This document shows, piece by piece, positions 1 through 10,910 of a stretch of DNA of 64,000 bases. Position numbers and translations under genes: made by a program. The notes beneath the pieces were generated by a model. It was not told the DNA's origin. It saw only the letters and a list, made by a program, of their open reading frames with translations, and did not search any database. Source of the DNA: Aricia agestis (lineage: Eukaryota > Arthropoda > Insecta > Lepidoptera > Lycaenidae). The DNA lies in the NCBI RefSeq assembly GCF_905147365.1, contig NC_056420.1:8318001-8382000 (forward strand), in the 5' to 3' direction. Numbering within the stretch: position 1 is the first letter of the stretch; every line of letters begins with the position of its first letter.

Positions 1-1353
1 AGCACGGTAAGGCGGCGAACACACGATACTCAATGCTAAGGTTTGATATTGACTTGTGTTAAATTGCAAAGGAAACAACTAATTATTATTATCGGAGTCG
101 GTAAAATGAAAGGTTTGTTAACACATTGTTTACTTGTATTCTTTTTACACGGACCCGAAAAAAATATTATACAGCTCAGAAAGATACATTGTTGGAAAAA
201 ATTAAATATGTCCTGCGATCGGACTAAAGCAATAATATGATATTCGAGCGCAAGTGAAATAGACAAAGTGACAGATTTTGGTAGAAATGAGTTCGTTCGA
301 CCTTCATTCAGTCATTTTACGGACAGTGAAAATATTAGTCGTGTTTGTACGTCCAAGAGAAAGTAATACCTTAATTTAGTATCGTTTGTTCGGAGCATAA
401 AGCATCATTTACCTGTCGTTTCTATACAGGTCTTCACATACATCTTCATTGTAAAACTTCCTTTATTAACTTAAATCAAAATAAAATTAAAATAAGCAAA
501 TAGGTATTCCAAATAAATAGCAAAAAGAGTTAAAGAAACTGGCAATTTGACGTGTTCAGAAAATAATGTAAAGATTGTGACAAGTCAAACGTGCAAAAAC
601 ACATTAGTTCAAAAAACTTAAAATTTGTCCAAAGTATCAATAACAAAAAAAAAATGTTATATATTATAGACGTTCTCTACTTAAAATGACTACAGAAAAA
701 TTCCCATCTTAAATCCTAAGCATTTTCAAAGAGAATATAAACGGTGCTGCAAAAAATATTTACAAAAAGCTACAAAATTACAAGAAAAGACAAATAAACG
801 ATGATCAGTAATTATATTTACAAACCAATAACAAGTATAACAGTAAGCAGTGTTTAACCACCTTCATATTGCATTAAAGCTAAAAGTTATATTAAGAAAA
901 TCAAAATATCGCAACGTTTCCGATTTATGAAATTTTTATTACTAAATTTTCTGAAAATATTCATTTCATGAATTAAAAATTGTAATAGATACTAGGTTAA
1001 TCGAAAACGTCACGTTAGCTTGGTTATTTCCAGCAAAATCATAGTAAAGAAAAAAAAAGGTATATAATTCTACTTCAGTCCAAGTCATAGCAAGTTAATA
1101 AAAAGCGTGTGCTGTATGTAAAGACGAGAATATTTTGCAACGAAAAATAGAATTATTCAGAAATTGTTTAAACAACTTTATTAACTAAAAAAAGACATAT
1201 AAAGACATATTTAAATATCCTATCACATAATCGTCCTATAAATATCAAAAAGTCTCAAAGCGTTGACGCATCTACACAAAGTACAAAATCAACAGAGTAG
1301 TACAAAAGTAACATGTATGGTTTTCGGCAATTCAAGACATAGTCAAAACATTA

Positions 1354-1500
1354 CCCCCTTTTCTATAAAACGTTGTATAAACTTTGAATAGTTATACAGT
1401 GTTTTGTTCCTGTCACACAAGTGACATTTTTTAATGGATAGAAAAAGACAAAACACTGTATAACTATTCAAAGCTTATACAGCGTTTATTAGTAAGGGGG
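1354..1500. mobile_element. foldback MITE, family A, copy 1
   Basis: The two halves are near-perfect inverted repeats starting CCCCCTT and ending AAGGGGG, with the arms meeting around CCTGTCACACAAGTGACA. TA flanks both ends (1352-1353 and 1501-1502), which fits a Tc1/mariner-type target duplication. A second copy with the same core lies at 41502-41647. It has no coding capacity, so it must be moved by a transposase encoded elsewhere. Confidence 0.8.
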
Positions 1501-1640
1501 TACATATTTAGTTTTTTATCAGTACATAATATACAATATATTAAGCGTTAAAAATGTTTTGTACCTTGTATATAATAGTAAAAGCGTAACGCGAATATAC
1601 TGGGTGTGCGCGTGACGCCCGTGGCGAGATACTTTAGAAC

Positions 1641-1978
1641 GAGACAGATATATCCGCGGCCGTAAAGCATGCGCCTCTCTAAAGCACATCAAAGCGAGAC
1701 AGAAACATCAGCGATCATACATTAGAGCGTGACAGACACATGAGTCCCTCTACGCGAGAGCGAGACAGCAATCCCTCATCGCGGTCTTGCCGATCCAGTC
1801 GAAATCGAACAGGTCGGGAGACATGCGTCCCTTTTTACGATAGCACCACGAGAGAACGAGATACATCGGTCCCGATTTATGACGACACTAGAGCGAGACA
1901 GATATACTGTTTCTGCTACGCGAGATCGAGACAGATATACCGCTCCGCCTACGCGAGAGCGAGACAATCGGCCCTCAC
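1641..1978 (-). repeat. 33-bp minisatellite at the exon 8 splice donor
   Basis: A unit with the core GAGCGAGACAGATATA-type sequence recurs with starts near 1694, 1727, 1760, 1894, 1927 and 1960, that is 33 bp apart, with a weaker unit at 1641. The last unit runs straight into the donor of gish exon 8 at 1978/1977, so the array begins in the first bases of intron 8. The unit that starts at 1760 is enlarged because it contains an exon-derived segment (1780-1830). The array is much more GC-rich than its surroundings. Confidence 0.85.
1780..1830 (-). pseudogene. decayed partial copy of gish exon 8
   Basis: Read on the minus strand this segment encodes RMSPDLFDFDWIGKTA, against RMFRDLFD plus nine residues plus EFDWSGKTM-like sequence in the true exon 8. 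The copy lacks 27 nt (nine codons, RRGYVDDGE), so the frame is kept. Homology continues across the former donor into the intron, but the donor GT is AT here (1779-1778). No acceptor is visible upstream. It is therefore a relic, though its Ile in DWIGK matches what I recall of vertebrate CK1 gamma better than the Ser of the working exon does. Confidence 0.8.
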
Positions 1979-2149
1979 CATGGTCTTGCCGCTCCAGTCG
2001 AACTCGCCGTCGTCGACGTAGCCGCGGCGGTCGAACAGGTCGCGGAACATGCGGCGCAACTGGTCGTAGTCGGGCGTCTCGAAGAAGTCGAGCCGGCGGA
2101 CATAGCGCAGGTACGTCGCCAGCTCCTCCGGGTGGCCCTCGCATAGCGC
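1979..2149 (-). CDS. gish: gish exon 8: C-lobe end of CK1 gamma kinase domain
   Basis: The exon has 171 nt, 57 codons, phase 0 at both ends. The acceptor is ...CGTTCCAG ending at 2150 and the donor is ATG|GTGAGG at 1979/1978. The peptide starts ALCEGHPEELATYLRYV and continues with RRLDFFETPDYDQLRRMF, then DLFDRRGYVDDGEFDWSGKTM. It matches the last part of the CK1 gamma catalytic domain; as I recall it, the fly protein has FDWTGKTM at the same place. It is very GC-rich compared with the surrounding introns. The next residues of the family, STPVG, begin in an exon outside the window. Confidence 0.95.
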
Positions 2150-2274
2150 CTGGAACGATATGTGGAAATTGATGACGTCATAAAAGTGTATAAAGCGTAA
2201 GTTTTGAAATGCAACTCAGTGTACTGGACAGTGACGTCCATAATATGTTTTGATACAAGTGCGTACGTATTATA

Positions 2275-2465
2275 TAATAATATCTATGGACGCTTCACAC
2301 CACGTCAGTCTGGGCCCGTGCTAAGTACCTGAAGGACTTGTGTTACAGGTACCAGACAACGGAAATATATTTAATACTTTTATACTATTCCGTCGGCGGG
2401 ATTCGAACCTACGACCCCCGGCTTGAGCTGCCACACACTCAACCAATTGAGCTACAGAGGTCGTA
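2275..2465 (-). mobile_element. tRNA-derived SINE
   Basis: On the minus strand the head reads CTCTGTAGCTCAATTGGTTG (A box) and, about 40 nt on, GGTTCGAATCCCGCC (B box), as in a tRNA gene. The acceptor arms do not pair, and the head continues into an unrelated body that ends near CGTCCATAGATATTATTA at about 2275. This is SINE structure, not a tRNA gene. Similar tRNA-headed SINEs are common in Lepidoptera. Confidence 0.75.
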
Positions 2466-2473
2466 TTGGTAGT

Positions 2474-2615
2474 ATATGCTTTATGCCGCGGCCGCACAGT
2501 CGTCTATCGTACGAAGCTTCATGCTGAGACGATACCATTGGACGATAGACGCAGATCGTCCAATGATATCGTATTAAGCACGAAGCACTACGCATGTGCG
2601 GCCGCAGCATAAGGC
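2474..2615. mobile_element. foldback MITE with NotI-like GCGGCCGC ends
   Basis: The ends GCTTTATGCCGCGGCCGCAC and GTGCGGCCGCAGCATAAGGC are inverted repeats with two mismatches. A second inverted pair (GACGATACCATTGGACGAT against ATCGTCCAATGATATCGT) lies inside. It has no ORF and sits directly beside the SINE head at 2465. Confidence 0.7.
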
Positions 2616-3445
2616 TGTTCTCTCGTTGAAGAGAACCATGAACAAGTGGATGAGAGATCTACTATCTTTCATTTGGGAATTGATAACGTTATCAGTTATG
2701 AAGAATAGAGAATCGGAGAAGTGAAGCCGCGAAACGCGAAAAAGCATTTGACAGATTTTAAGTCTCATAATATTAAGGCGACGCCTTGATAATTTGACTG
2801 TAGCGATATCGATTTTTCTCAGCAATTACTAAAGCTAAGAATTATAGTTCATTGTCAGTATTCATCATGTCTTTGTCTTTGAACTACCCATAGCATAACA
2901 CGATTGGTCAACTTTTATAATACAGAATAATCAATCAAAAAGACCTCTGTAAAAAAAGGGATTCCTATTTTGCCAACAGAGGAGAGTGATTTAAGCTTCC
3001 AAAATTTGTACATAGATTGGTTCAAGCATACACTTTAATTTGCCCATAGTTTATATGAAATGTATTTATGGTTTTTAAATTACGCGACAAAAACAATTTT
3101 GTCGCTACGCCCTTTCCATTTTTTGCTGTTCCGTTGCTTGTTTTCTATGAGAGGCCGGCCCGGCCGGAAAACAAGCAATCTAAAAAGTAACCAACACGTT
3201 TTTTTACTTTAACGCGGCGTCACCTTAAACGCCAGCGTGATGTTGCATCTCGTTCTATCGCTTTTTCACAGGTCGTGGCGTTGGTGCTTTGCAAAGGCAC
3301 CAAAGTGGCTACTACGCTTTTAGAGCAAAATCAACCACCACAACGGAAATCCGCCTCTTTATTGATCGACATAAACATTTTAGCTGTAGCAGTGTTGTTG
3401 AAGACGTTCCTATGTTCTTAATTTCGACATCAATGTAAGTCTCAC

Positions 3446-3594
3446 CTCAATCGGTGTAGCTCGTTTGGTATCGCCGATTTTTTGGTATCTTTCTTTGAGA
3501 GTATCAGCTTTCAGACCCTGCCAGGGCAAGGAACCGCGTAAAAAATACATGAACATGTGCCCCAGCGCTTCTAAGTCGTCTCGTCTAGATTGTT
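3446..3594 (-). CDS. gish: gish exon 7: CK1 activation-segment to alpha-F/G region
   Basis: The exon has 149 nt; it begins with two bases that complete the Glu codon started in exon 6 and ends in phase 0. The acceptor is CTGTTTCAG before 3594 and the donor is ATTGAG|GTGAGA at 3446/3445. It encodes [20 protein letters not shown] followed by [20 protein letters not shown] and ends KRATPIE. The [13 protein letters not shown] segment is diagnostic for the CK1 family, and [22 protein letters not shown] is characteristic of the gamma group. Confidence 0.97.
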
Positions 3595-4342
3595 CTGAAA
3601 CAGACATACAAAAATATTATTTATTATCTTATGTATAATATTGTTTATAATGGTACTTACTATTATTTTAAACAATATATTATTTGAGGCATGTTACGGA
3701 AATTTGAATTTTCTAACAACTTTAATGCATTGAAACCCAATTGCAAATTGACTTTCATGGTTAATATGAATGTTCATGGTAGAAATTATAAAGGTCAATG
3801 GTTAATGTGAACACAACTCATGCCCGATTTTTAGTTAAAATAACAGGAGTGTATCTAATCAACGATGTTGTTGAATGGTTAATGTTTTGACGTCAGTAAA
3901 AAGTTGTAAAAAGCAGGAGTGAAAAGATTAAGTACAGTCAAAAACTTTAGAAACACTCTTTATTAATTTGAGATTTTCACGAAGTTACTGCAAACCTAAC
4001 TCAGTTAAAAAAAACTCATTTAGACAAATATCTAACAAGACAATATTAAGATTTGATAACGTGAAAGTATTAAAATATTTGTTACATCATTTGCGATATT
4101 ATAATATTATATTTTTAAAAGATACTGGTTATGAGGTCAATAGCTTTATTCAAATCTTGAACTTGACATTTTATGTTAATATTCCAATGTTCGCTAAGAT
4201 TCATTACACAAGATTTTTATTGTCCTACCATTTGCATGTATTTATTGCCATGTCTTATGTAATAAGTTTTATTATGATACCACCCCATTCCTTTTTCTTT
4301 GGCTTAGTTGTATCTTATATCTTTAAACGAGCAATTCTTGTA

Positions 4343-4505
4343 TATATATAATTGGAATCTCGGAATCGGCTCCAACGATTTTCATATTATATGTATGTAT
4401 ATGGGGTTTCGGGGGCGATAAATCGATTTAGCTAGGAATCATCTTTAGAAAATGTCATTTTATTCGTGTTTTATCGAATACCGAGCAAAGCTCGGTCAAA
4501 TAGCT
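4343..4505 (-). repeat. dispersed repeat with GAGCTTTGCTCGG end
   Basis: This sequence starts after a TATATATA run with GGAATCTCGGAATCGGCTCC and ends at CGAGCAAAGCTCGGTC followed by AAATAGCTAGT. The same sequence recurs, inverted, at 51583-51700, and part of it again at 51735-51800. The CTAGCT end resembles many degenerate LINE or Helitron tails in Lepidoptera; I cannot assign it to a class. Confidence 0.6.
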
Positions 4506-4559
4506 AGTGTGCACTTTAATAGTAACATTAAATTAAAATGAAGATTTAAGAGGGCTTTC

Positions 4560-4668
4560 ATACAAAAAAAAAACTATTTTTGCTCTTTAACGGTACGAAA
4601 TTCTATAGCGGTATGGAAATTGGAACCCTTCGTCCGACTCGCACATGGCCGATTATTTAAAATTTCTT
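4560..4668 (-). repeat. fragment of GGCCAAGTGCGAGTCGG repeat family
   Basis: The end CGTCCGACTCGCACATGGCC and the preceding poly-A, TTTTGCTC and GGAACCC elements match the terminal part of the family described at 5973-6415. Only about 110 bp of this copy remain. Confidence 0.6.
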
Positions 4669-5157
4669 CAGCTATGTTGCCTTATAACAATATACCTACT
4701 AAACATTAACAGTTTTTTATTTTATTTTTACTGTCATTTGGTCAGTGACTCAGTGCTCTATAATATTTATTTTAGATTTTGTATTGCTTTATTCGCTTTA
4801 GAATAAATTACTTAATTATTCAATACACCCTAACTCCAAGGACTAAAGAATCTGTTCTAGTCTTGGCCCACAAAGTTCAAAAGTCCTGATGTATGTCATC
4901 ACAACGACTAGGTCACGATAAAGATCTGTACGCCCCCGTAATAAACACTGCCCACAATGGACTCGTATTTAGAACGACCTTAGATAGCCTAGATCTTGCC
5001 CACTATCGGCTTTGGATCAATTAGCGTTTTTTTATGGAACCGAATCTTTAATACAATACATTTTCAATCATTTCTGTGTGTGTTTTAGATTTTTTTCTGG
5101 TTTTCTATACGGCTCTGGTATCTAGCGGTAAATTTTTCCAATTCGAGCCGAAATATG

Positions 5158-5391
5158 TTTCTTTACTACGAATAATAAAAACTAAGGAATCGTAACTCCC
5201 ATACTATTACCGTTTTAAATTTGGTTCCTTTTGATCTGTCATGTAACGTCAGTCTAGTACCGCTCAAGGTCACCTAAATATTGCAAATGTATTGAAATGT
5301 GTACCTAAGGTACACTTTTTTGACAAGTATTGTGGTGCATGTTTTTTGACGGCGTTACTTTTCCTTAGTTTTTATTATTCGTAGTTTCTTT
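5158..5391. mobile_element. foldback MITE
   Basis: Inverted arms with ACGAATAATAAAAACTAAGG at the left and CCTTAGTTTTTATTATTCGT at the right enclose about 170 bp without an ORF. No clear target duplication was found. Confidence 0.7.
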
Positions 5392-5744
5392 ATGATAAAA
5401 TTAACACATAATGAATAACGTTATGTTGTAAAACACATCTACTTTATCTTTAGTATTTGTTGTATGACGTGTATCGTTGTATCACGCGATATTCCGTTAT
5501 ACTGAGATTAAGATTAAAGATACAATATAATTTACTTTCCATACGGATTCACAACTAAGTCATTTATTATTATTTCAAGATAATATACTGACTGCCCGTC
5601 TTACTAATAAAACATTTACGCAGTGAAAAACTATTTTAAAAGTTCTCCTTGTCTCTGTCTGGCATATTACAAAAGTGATACGGCAGGCTAAGACGGTAAA
5701 ACTTGAATAGTTATAAGCTGCGTAATATTATATCTTATATATAA

Positions 5745-5912
5745 AATTCTCGTGTCACAATGTTCGTTCCCGTACTCCTCCGAAACGGCTTGACCGATTC
5801 TCACGAAATTCTGTGAGCATATTGAGTAGGTCTGAGAATCGGCCAACATCTATTTTTCATACCAAAAAATTATTTATATGGCAAAAGAACGTTTGCCGGG
5901 ACAGCTAGTATC
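5745..5912 (+). repeat. dispersed repeat ending GGGACAGCTAGTA
   Basis: This runs from the TATATAAAATTCTCGTGTCA start to the TTGCCGGGACAGCTAGT end. The same terminal motif occurs at 63345-63560 and, inverted, at 41663-41870. It has no ORF. It is probably the tail of a degenerate LINE or a non-autonomous Helitron. Confidence 0.55.
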
Positions 5913-5972
5913 ATACAATATAGTGCGTATAATATTTAGATTATAATATAGTAGTTTTGTATTTTAAGAAAT

Positions 5973-6415
5973 AATCGGCCAAGTGCGAGTCGGACACGCG
6001 CACGAAGGATTCCGTACCATTATAGAGCAAAATTAGGCCAAAATTAGTGTTTTTTGTATGGGATTAAATTATTATTTTATTTAAATATTATTTTTAAATA
6101 TTAAAGTACACATAAAACTAAGGATTGTGTGAAAAATTCAAGTACCTACCTGTGGCTTTTATTGATAAAAAGAGCAAAAAAGGCCAAAAAAAAATCACGT
6201 TTGTTGTATGGGAGCCCCCCTTAAATATTAATTTTATTTTGCTTTCAGTATTTGTTGTTATAGCGCCAACAGATATACACAATCTGTAAAAATTTCAACT
6301 CTCTACCTATTACCGTTCTTGAGTTACAGCCTGGAGACATACAGACAGACGGACAGACAACGAAGTCTTAGTAATAGAGTCCCGTTTTTACCCTTTGGGT
6401 ACGGAACCCTAAAAA
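5973..6415 (+). repeat. GGCCAAGTGCGAGTCGG repeat family, near full length
   Basis: The copy starts ATCGGCCAAGTGCGAGTCGG, passes two GGCTCCC-type poly-purine blocks and a GACAGACGGACAGACA microsatellite, and ends GGGTACGGAACCCTAAAA. Other copies lie at 32006-32442, 34545-34946, 52856-53640, 54065-54508, 54945-55564 and 62068-62500. Both ends contain an inverted GGTTCCGTACC / GGTACGGAACC motif, so it may be a non-autonomous DNA element, but no target duplication is clear. Confidence 0.75.
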
Positions 6416-7084
6416 TGACTCCAGTTTAAATGTTTACTTCTTAAACTTTGCTTGCCATTTTAGGAAATTCTATTTTATACAATGATATTTCATCTAACCG
6501 AGTCTAAAAAATACTATGTTGAACATTTAATATAAATCTGCGAATCTATAAAGCTATATTCTACCAATACTCTGTTATCCTGTTACACCTCACCCCATTA
6601 AAAGTTCACTCGTTATATTATCGTCTCGACTCTCGCCCTGACTCCTGCCGCAGTGTTTGTTAATAACTTTTATGGGGCAAAATAATAGTGCCCTGAATAA
6701 AAATATACTTACCCACCATTAAAAATACTTAAGTCAGATCTGTTTTTTTTTATTTAGGGGCCCCAACAAGCACATAATTGACCGACCCATCTTACTAATA
6801 AAAATACACCGCAAATAACTTTTTACTATTATTTTTGTCTGTTACATTGAAAATGTCTGTTAAAAATAAGGCCAGCAACAAATGCAATATCGCTATGTAA
6901 ACATTTATAAGGGCTTTAAAGTATTTACTATTAATAATAAAACCATTGAACTAAGAGATTTTTCACCCTAAAGCTAAGGCCTTAGCAAAAGTGCTCAAAT
7001 TTCTCTGAGAAACCAGCACATATCTGGGTCAAAATTGTATGGAGGATGCACTATCTCCTTTATCATAATATAATAGCCTAAAGC

Positions 7085-7182
7085 TGATCGCGCATTTGTC
7101 CGCATTTCGTGACGTCGTTTCATACAACGAATTCTGGGATAGGGCGCTTGCGGCGCGTACGGTGCGGACAAATGTGCGATCA
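7085..7182. mobile_element. short foldback MITE
   Basis: The ends GATCGCGCATTTGTCCGCA and TGCGGACAAATGTGCGATC are inverted with one mismatch. The spacer contains GTGACGTC and a GC-rich patch. It lies about 60 bp from the donor of exon 6. Confidence 0.75.
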
Positions 7183-7238
7183 CCTCTAACTTGAAGGATG
7201 AACTTATCCTTTTATGATATTAGTGATATAATACGTAC

Positions 7239-7358
7239 CTTTTCCTAAATGTGTATTTATTGACATATATCTTGCAGTCCCGGTGAGCGACTTGTGCTCC
7301 CGATATGGGATATGTTTGTTTGTCTCTAAGTCTATATATTCTTTGGCCAAACCGAAAT
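7239..7358 (-). CDS. gish: gish exon 6: DFG motif and activation loop
   Basis: The exon has 120 nt. The acceptor is TATGTTTCAG ending at 7359 and the donor is AAAG|GTACGT at 7239/7238. It starts with two bases that complete Asp of the DFG motif (exon 5 ends with G) and ends one base into the Glu of EQSRRDD. It encodes FGLAKEYIDLETNKHIPYRE then HKSLTGTARYMSINTHLGK. DFG binds magnesium; the HIPYREHKSLTGTARYMSIN segment is the CK1 activation loop and SIN motif. Confidence 0.97.
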
Positions 7359-7785
7359 CTGAAACATACAAACATACCATTAAACAACAATGATTGTGTA
7401 ATTTGTAAACAAAAATACGAGGTAAATTGAAATTTGGTATACTAAAACGATTTTCTGGGTTTTCCACGAATTGTTATTAAACATAGAATAATTATTAGGG
7501 ACAAATCGTTATTGAATAGTTATGTCATCCAAAAACACTCATTTTAATATATCCTTCTATAATACATAACATATTTTATTTCAGATTATAATACATAATT
7601 CCGTTTTGAGACTTAAATAAATATACTTTTTTCAGGACTAATAGTATCTTTTATTTAGGACTATATTCATGTTTTAAAGTCTTTCAACAGAAAAAGTTTT
7701 ATCAAGCTGTTAAATAATAATAGGAATATTATATTACTACCATGTTTTGACGCTAAAATGCAGCACCAGCATATTATGTGCTAGT

Positions 7786-8132
7786 CACTGACCTCCATTA
7801 ATACAAGTACGCTGGAGCTGTATACCCAGCTGTTAATTGTGCAAATTTGAAGCGGAATCAGCGCCCCCAATGCGGGGGAAGAGAACTAAATCTGACGTAA
7901 CTTGCAAATGGCCGCTTAATCGCTATTGGTTGTCATCACTAGTATTAGTTACAAGTACTTCTACTACTGCAATCAGCGCCAATATGGCGACTTTCAAACG
8001 TCATTTTTACGTCAGATTTAGTTATTTTCCCCCGCATTGGGGGCGCTGATTCCGCTTCAAATAGGCACAAAAAATAGCTGTCATTTTAAAGGGTATCCTT
8101 GGTGCAGCGTACTTGTATAATGGAGGTCAGTG
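7786..8132. mobile_element. non-autonomous hAT-type element, 347 bp
   Basis: The terminal inverted repeats start CACTGACCTCCATTA and end TAATGGAGGTCAGTG-like, and an exact 8-bp duplication GTGCTAGT flanks the element (7778-7785 and 8133-8140), as hAT transposases produce. A second, longer inverted pair lies inside: GAAGCGGAATCAGCGCCCCC near 7849 and its complement near 8042, so the element folds as a nested hairpin. No transposase frame. Confidence 0.9.
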
Positions 8133-9239
8133 GTGCTAGTACTTCGTAGCACCCTCTGCTCCAACCTTTGCGTAATATCCCTATTATCATAAAACAAAAT
8201 CAAAGTATATACCCATATTCTAAAATTGAAATATAGACAAACACAAATCCATATTTAGACTACATCATTTACATTACTTCTGATCCATTTTGTAACCGTA
8301 TTTGTAAATCAAATCGAGCGGATAAGACGTCTCGTACCAGTCCAGTGTTACGTCCCACGCGGCCACGTTACAATGGGACGAGTGGTTTTGGGACGAAATG
8401 CTCTCATTCTGTTCTCTGTAATAGCGTCGAGGTCCCTTTACACGTTGGAACTATTAATGTATAATAACCATGGCCACCATGATTACCTATGTATAAGATT
8501 GTAACAGGCCAAACCGCGCAGAATCCTACATCGCGAAATCGAAATTTTTGTGATTGGCAATTCATACACAACGTCTGAAATGACGTCAGCGAGGCTTCGG
8601 CTTGACCAAGCATGCTGTCTTGCTCGGTCGAAGGATCTTCCTTTGAAACGCCCAAGCATATCCCACAGAATGAATAGTCTATTTCCATTATCAATATAAT
8701 ATAATGCTTATGGAGGGACTGTTAGATTAATATGTTTTTCCACACGTCGTAATGATTCTATAAAAAAAAATTATCATGAACCAACGTTGGGAGAGGCTAA
8801 CATAGACAAATATTCCTTTCTACACGTTCGTACTCGCTTGTCCATCTTAGGCCAACGTGGATATACTCCAATATACGTTTCAACCACAAATCACTTGGAG
8901 GATTAAATTACTCGGTTGTGATTGCGCCATTACCCGACATACTGTTGGGTAAGCGTAATTATTTTTGGAGAACACCACACATTAGCATTCATATTGCAGA
9001 ATTTTCGACTTGACAGCTTCCGGCGTGTGACTAACGTATTGTTCGCTGGTCACTGTGGTTGAAATAGTTATTACTTTTTAGATTCCAAGTAAAACTTTAG
9101 GGTGACTCGCAACCGAAATAAAACGCGACGCGGCAATAATAATTGATGTAGATTTTAAAATAGCTTTGCGAAAGCGTCGCGTCGCGTTATTGTGACCTGA
9201 TCCTATAGGACTAACCTAACTTAATGTAAATGTGCTGTT

Positions 9240-9361
9240 TTTCTGCTTGAGCCGTTCCACTTCACACAATGAACAGATTTTGATGAAATTTAGGTCTGGA
9301 TATGCTTGGAGTCCCTCAAAAGGCGAAACGAATTATAGCGCAACTAAGTTGCAGACATCTT
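9240..9361 (+). mobile_element. degenerate Lep1-like Helitron fragment
   Basis: The order of motifs (ATTTTGATGAAATTTAGG, GGAGTCCC, AAACGAATTATAGCGCAAC, AGTTGCAGACATCT) matches the Lep1 core seen better at 11244-11468. It lacks the left end and the CTAGT terminus is mutated. Confidence 0.55.
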
Positions 9362-9748
9362 GTTTCGCATATTTTCAAGATTCAAAGATTTTATATTTAC
9401 AAACTAAGTAATTAATATACAAACAATGTAAGTAAAGACTTAGTAACTACCTTATGATGACGTTTGCTCAAAAAGCATAGTGTAGTTTTTGATACATAAT
9501 CATGGGAATTAAATAATGATCCTCATTCCTTAGTTCTTTTTCTATGCAGTCCTCGTATCTATAAAGCTAGATACTCCTTACATCACAGTGCCGGAACCGA
9601 TCGACAGCTCAGATAGTGTCGCCCGCGGCCCACTTACTCACAACTTGCACCGCGTTTGTCACCATAGTGACACTAAATTGCATTCGCATTTCAGTTAAAT
9701 CCATAGGAATATCCATACTAACATTATGAATGCGGAAGTGTAGCTGTC

Positions 9749-9950
9749 TTTTTTTTTTATGAAATAAGCTGATGGACAGCAACTTCCGTCGTCCATGGAC
9801 ACTCGCAGCATCAGAAGAGCTGCAGGTGCGTTGACGGCCTGGGCCTGCGGTAAACTCACTCACTCGGCGAAACACAGCGCAAGCGCTGTTTCACGCCGGT
9901 TTTCTGTGAGAGTGTGGTATTTCTTCGGTCGAGCCGGCCCACTCCCACGT
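9749..9950 (-). mobile_element. SINE family 1, shortened copy
   Basis: In minus orientation the copy runs from GTGGGAGTGGGCCGGCTCGA through CACAGAAAACCGGCGTGAAA and CGCCGAGTGAGTGAGTTTAC to the GGACGGAAGTTGCTGTCC end and an A-tail (T-run 9749-9759). Compared with the copy at 22657-22960 the pyrimidine-rich CCCTATTCCC middle is missing. The family is common in butterflies; the published name Metulj may apply, but I am not certain. Confidence 0.75.
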
Positions 9951-10847
9951 CAAAAACATTTTCACGCTTAAACCACAGAACTGATTTTTATGACATACTG
10001 CATATGTCCCGGGATTCTTTCCTATCGCGGAAAAATGTAATCGATGAACGAATTGGTTGCAAAATTTTGTCCTGAGATAAATATTAGTTATACTATGATA
10101 GTTTGTTTTACGTTTTAACTTTTAATACTTACATTCCAAAGTATATTCTTATAGCATAGCATCTTTTTTGCCATATATAATATGGTACCTGTTTTAAAAT
10201 TGAGGAGACAAGATATATGATATTTCAGATAATTAAACAGTTTCTTTAGTATTAACTTCATTCATGGTCAAGAGAAAAAAGGAAATAATTTCCTTTTCCT
10301 TGCTCATGATGATTAACATTAAAACCGAGGAAAATGGCAATGTTTTACATACAATGGCTCCGTCTAACCTCCACTCTTCAACATCTGTCATCGACGTAAA
10401 CAAATGAATAATGGGACCAAACTAATCTTCACAATGTCTGTCTGAGTTTCTAGACTCTTCAGTCATCTTTAGCTGACGCAGACCGCAGTAATATGCAAAT
10501 AAGAAATGTAGAGAGAAACGTAACACATTTTTTGTAATAACTATTTAGCAAATAACAATCTAATGATCAGTTAACCCCAGTTAATTTTATTTATTAGATA
10601 GCTTTGCTTAGTACTTCGTTGAATGATAACTTTATCATCTAGGTACTATTTGTGATGATGAAAAATAAAGTCCTTTAAGTATGATAAAGGATTAATGTAG
10701 AATTATTGTAATGACGAAAATAATATTATTAAAATCTGTCCAATACTTTTTGTGTGCTACGGAAACAAAATCGATATAGAAGAGCTGCCTTTTTGTCCTG
10801 TTTTTTTTATTAAAGGGACTGGAATGTGGTTTTAGAGATTTTTTAAC

Positions 10848-10910
10848 CGACTTCCAAAAAGGAGGCGGTTATATGTTCGGCTGTGGATATTTTTTGGCAA
10901 AATTTTATAA
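10848..10910 (+). repeat. start fragment of AACCGACTTCCAAAAAGGAGG repeat
   Basis: TTAACCGACTTCCAAAAAGG followed by a GGTTATATGTTCGGCTGTGG motif. The same start occurs, inverted, at about 16556-16495, 16905-16862 and 45557-45508, and directly at 44085-44120. Confidence 0.6.

Larger units (their letters stand above)
1..1978 (-). other. gish: gish intron 8, partial
   Basis: This is the intron after exon 8, running off the left edge. Positions 1-1350 are AT-rich with many poly-A and poly-T runs and no supportable ORF or exon; I looked for the expected STPVG-like start of the C-terminal exon and did not see it. The rest holds a foldback MITE (1354-1500) and a 33-bp minisatellite with an exon relic (1641-1978). 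The short frames near 36-266 look random. Confidence 0.7.
2150..3445 (-). other. gish: gish intron 7
   Basis: This 1.3-kb intron holds a tRNA-derived SINE (about 2275-2465) and a foldback MITE (about 2474-2615). Further small hairpins lie at 3083-3107 (GCGACAAAA / TTTTGTCGC) and at 3131-3178, where TTGCTTGTTTTC and its complement flank GGCCGG repeats; both look like MITE debris. Positions 2616-3080 contain nothing I recognise. Confidence 0.75.
3595..7238 (-). other. gish: gish intron 6
   Basis: The intron holds fragments of dispersed repeats at 4343-4505, 4560-4668, 5745-5912 and 5973-6415, and foldback MITEs at 5158-5391 and 7085-7182. Stretches 3600-4340, 4670-5150, 5392-5744 and 6416-7080 are AT-rich and show no recognisable element or exon. 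The 127-residue plus-strand frame at 3968-4351 is AT-driven, rich in Phe, Ile and Tyr, and I do not accept it as a gene. Confidence 0.7.

Noticed and set aside
1776..2144. 122-residue minus-strand frame, Arg/Pro-rich, overlapping exon 8
   Set aside because: It is the wrong frame of GC-rich exon 8 and the minisatellite; the true frame gives conserved kinase sequence with proper splice sites.
2395..2465. tRNA gene on the minus strand
   Set aside because: A and B boxes are present, but the acceptor stem does not pair and the sequence continues as a SINE body.
3968..4351. 127-residue plus-strand ORF as a membrane protein gene
   Set aside because: Composition follows the AT-rich DNA (Phe, Ile, Tyr, Leu), there is no recognisable motif and it runs into a dispersed repeat.
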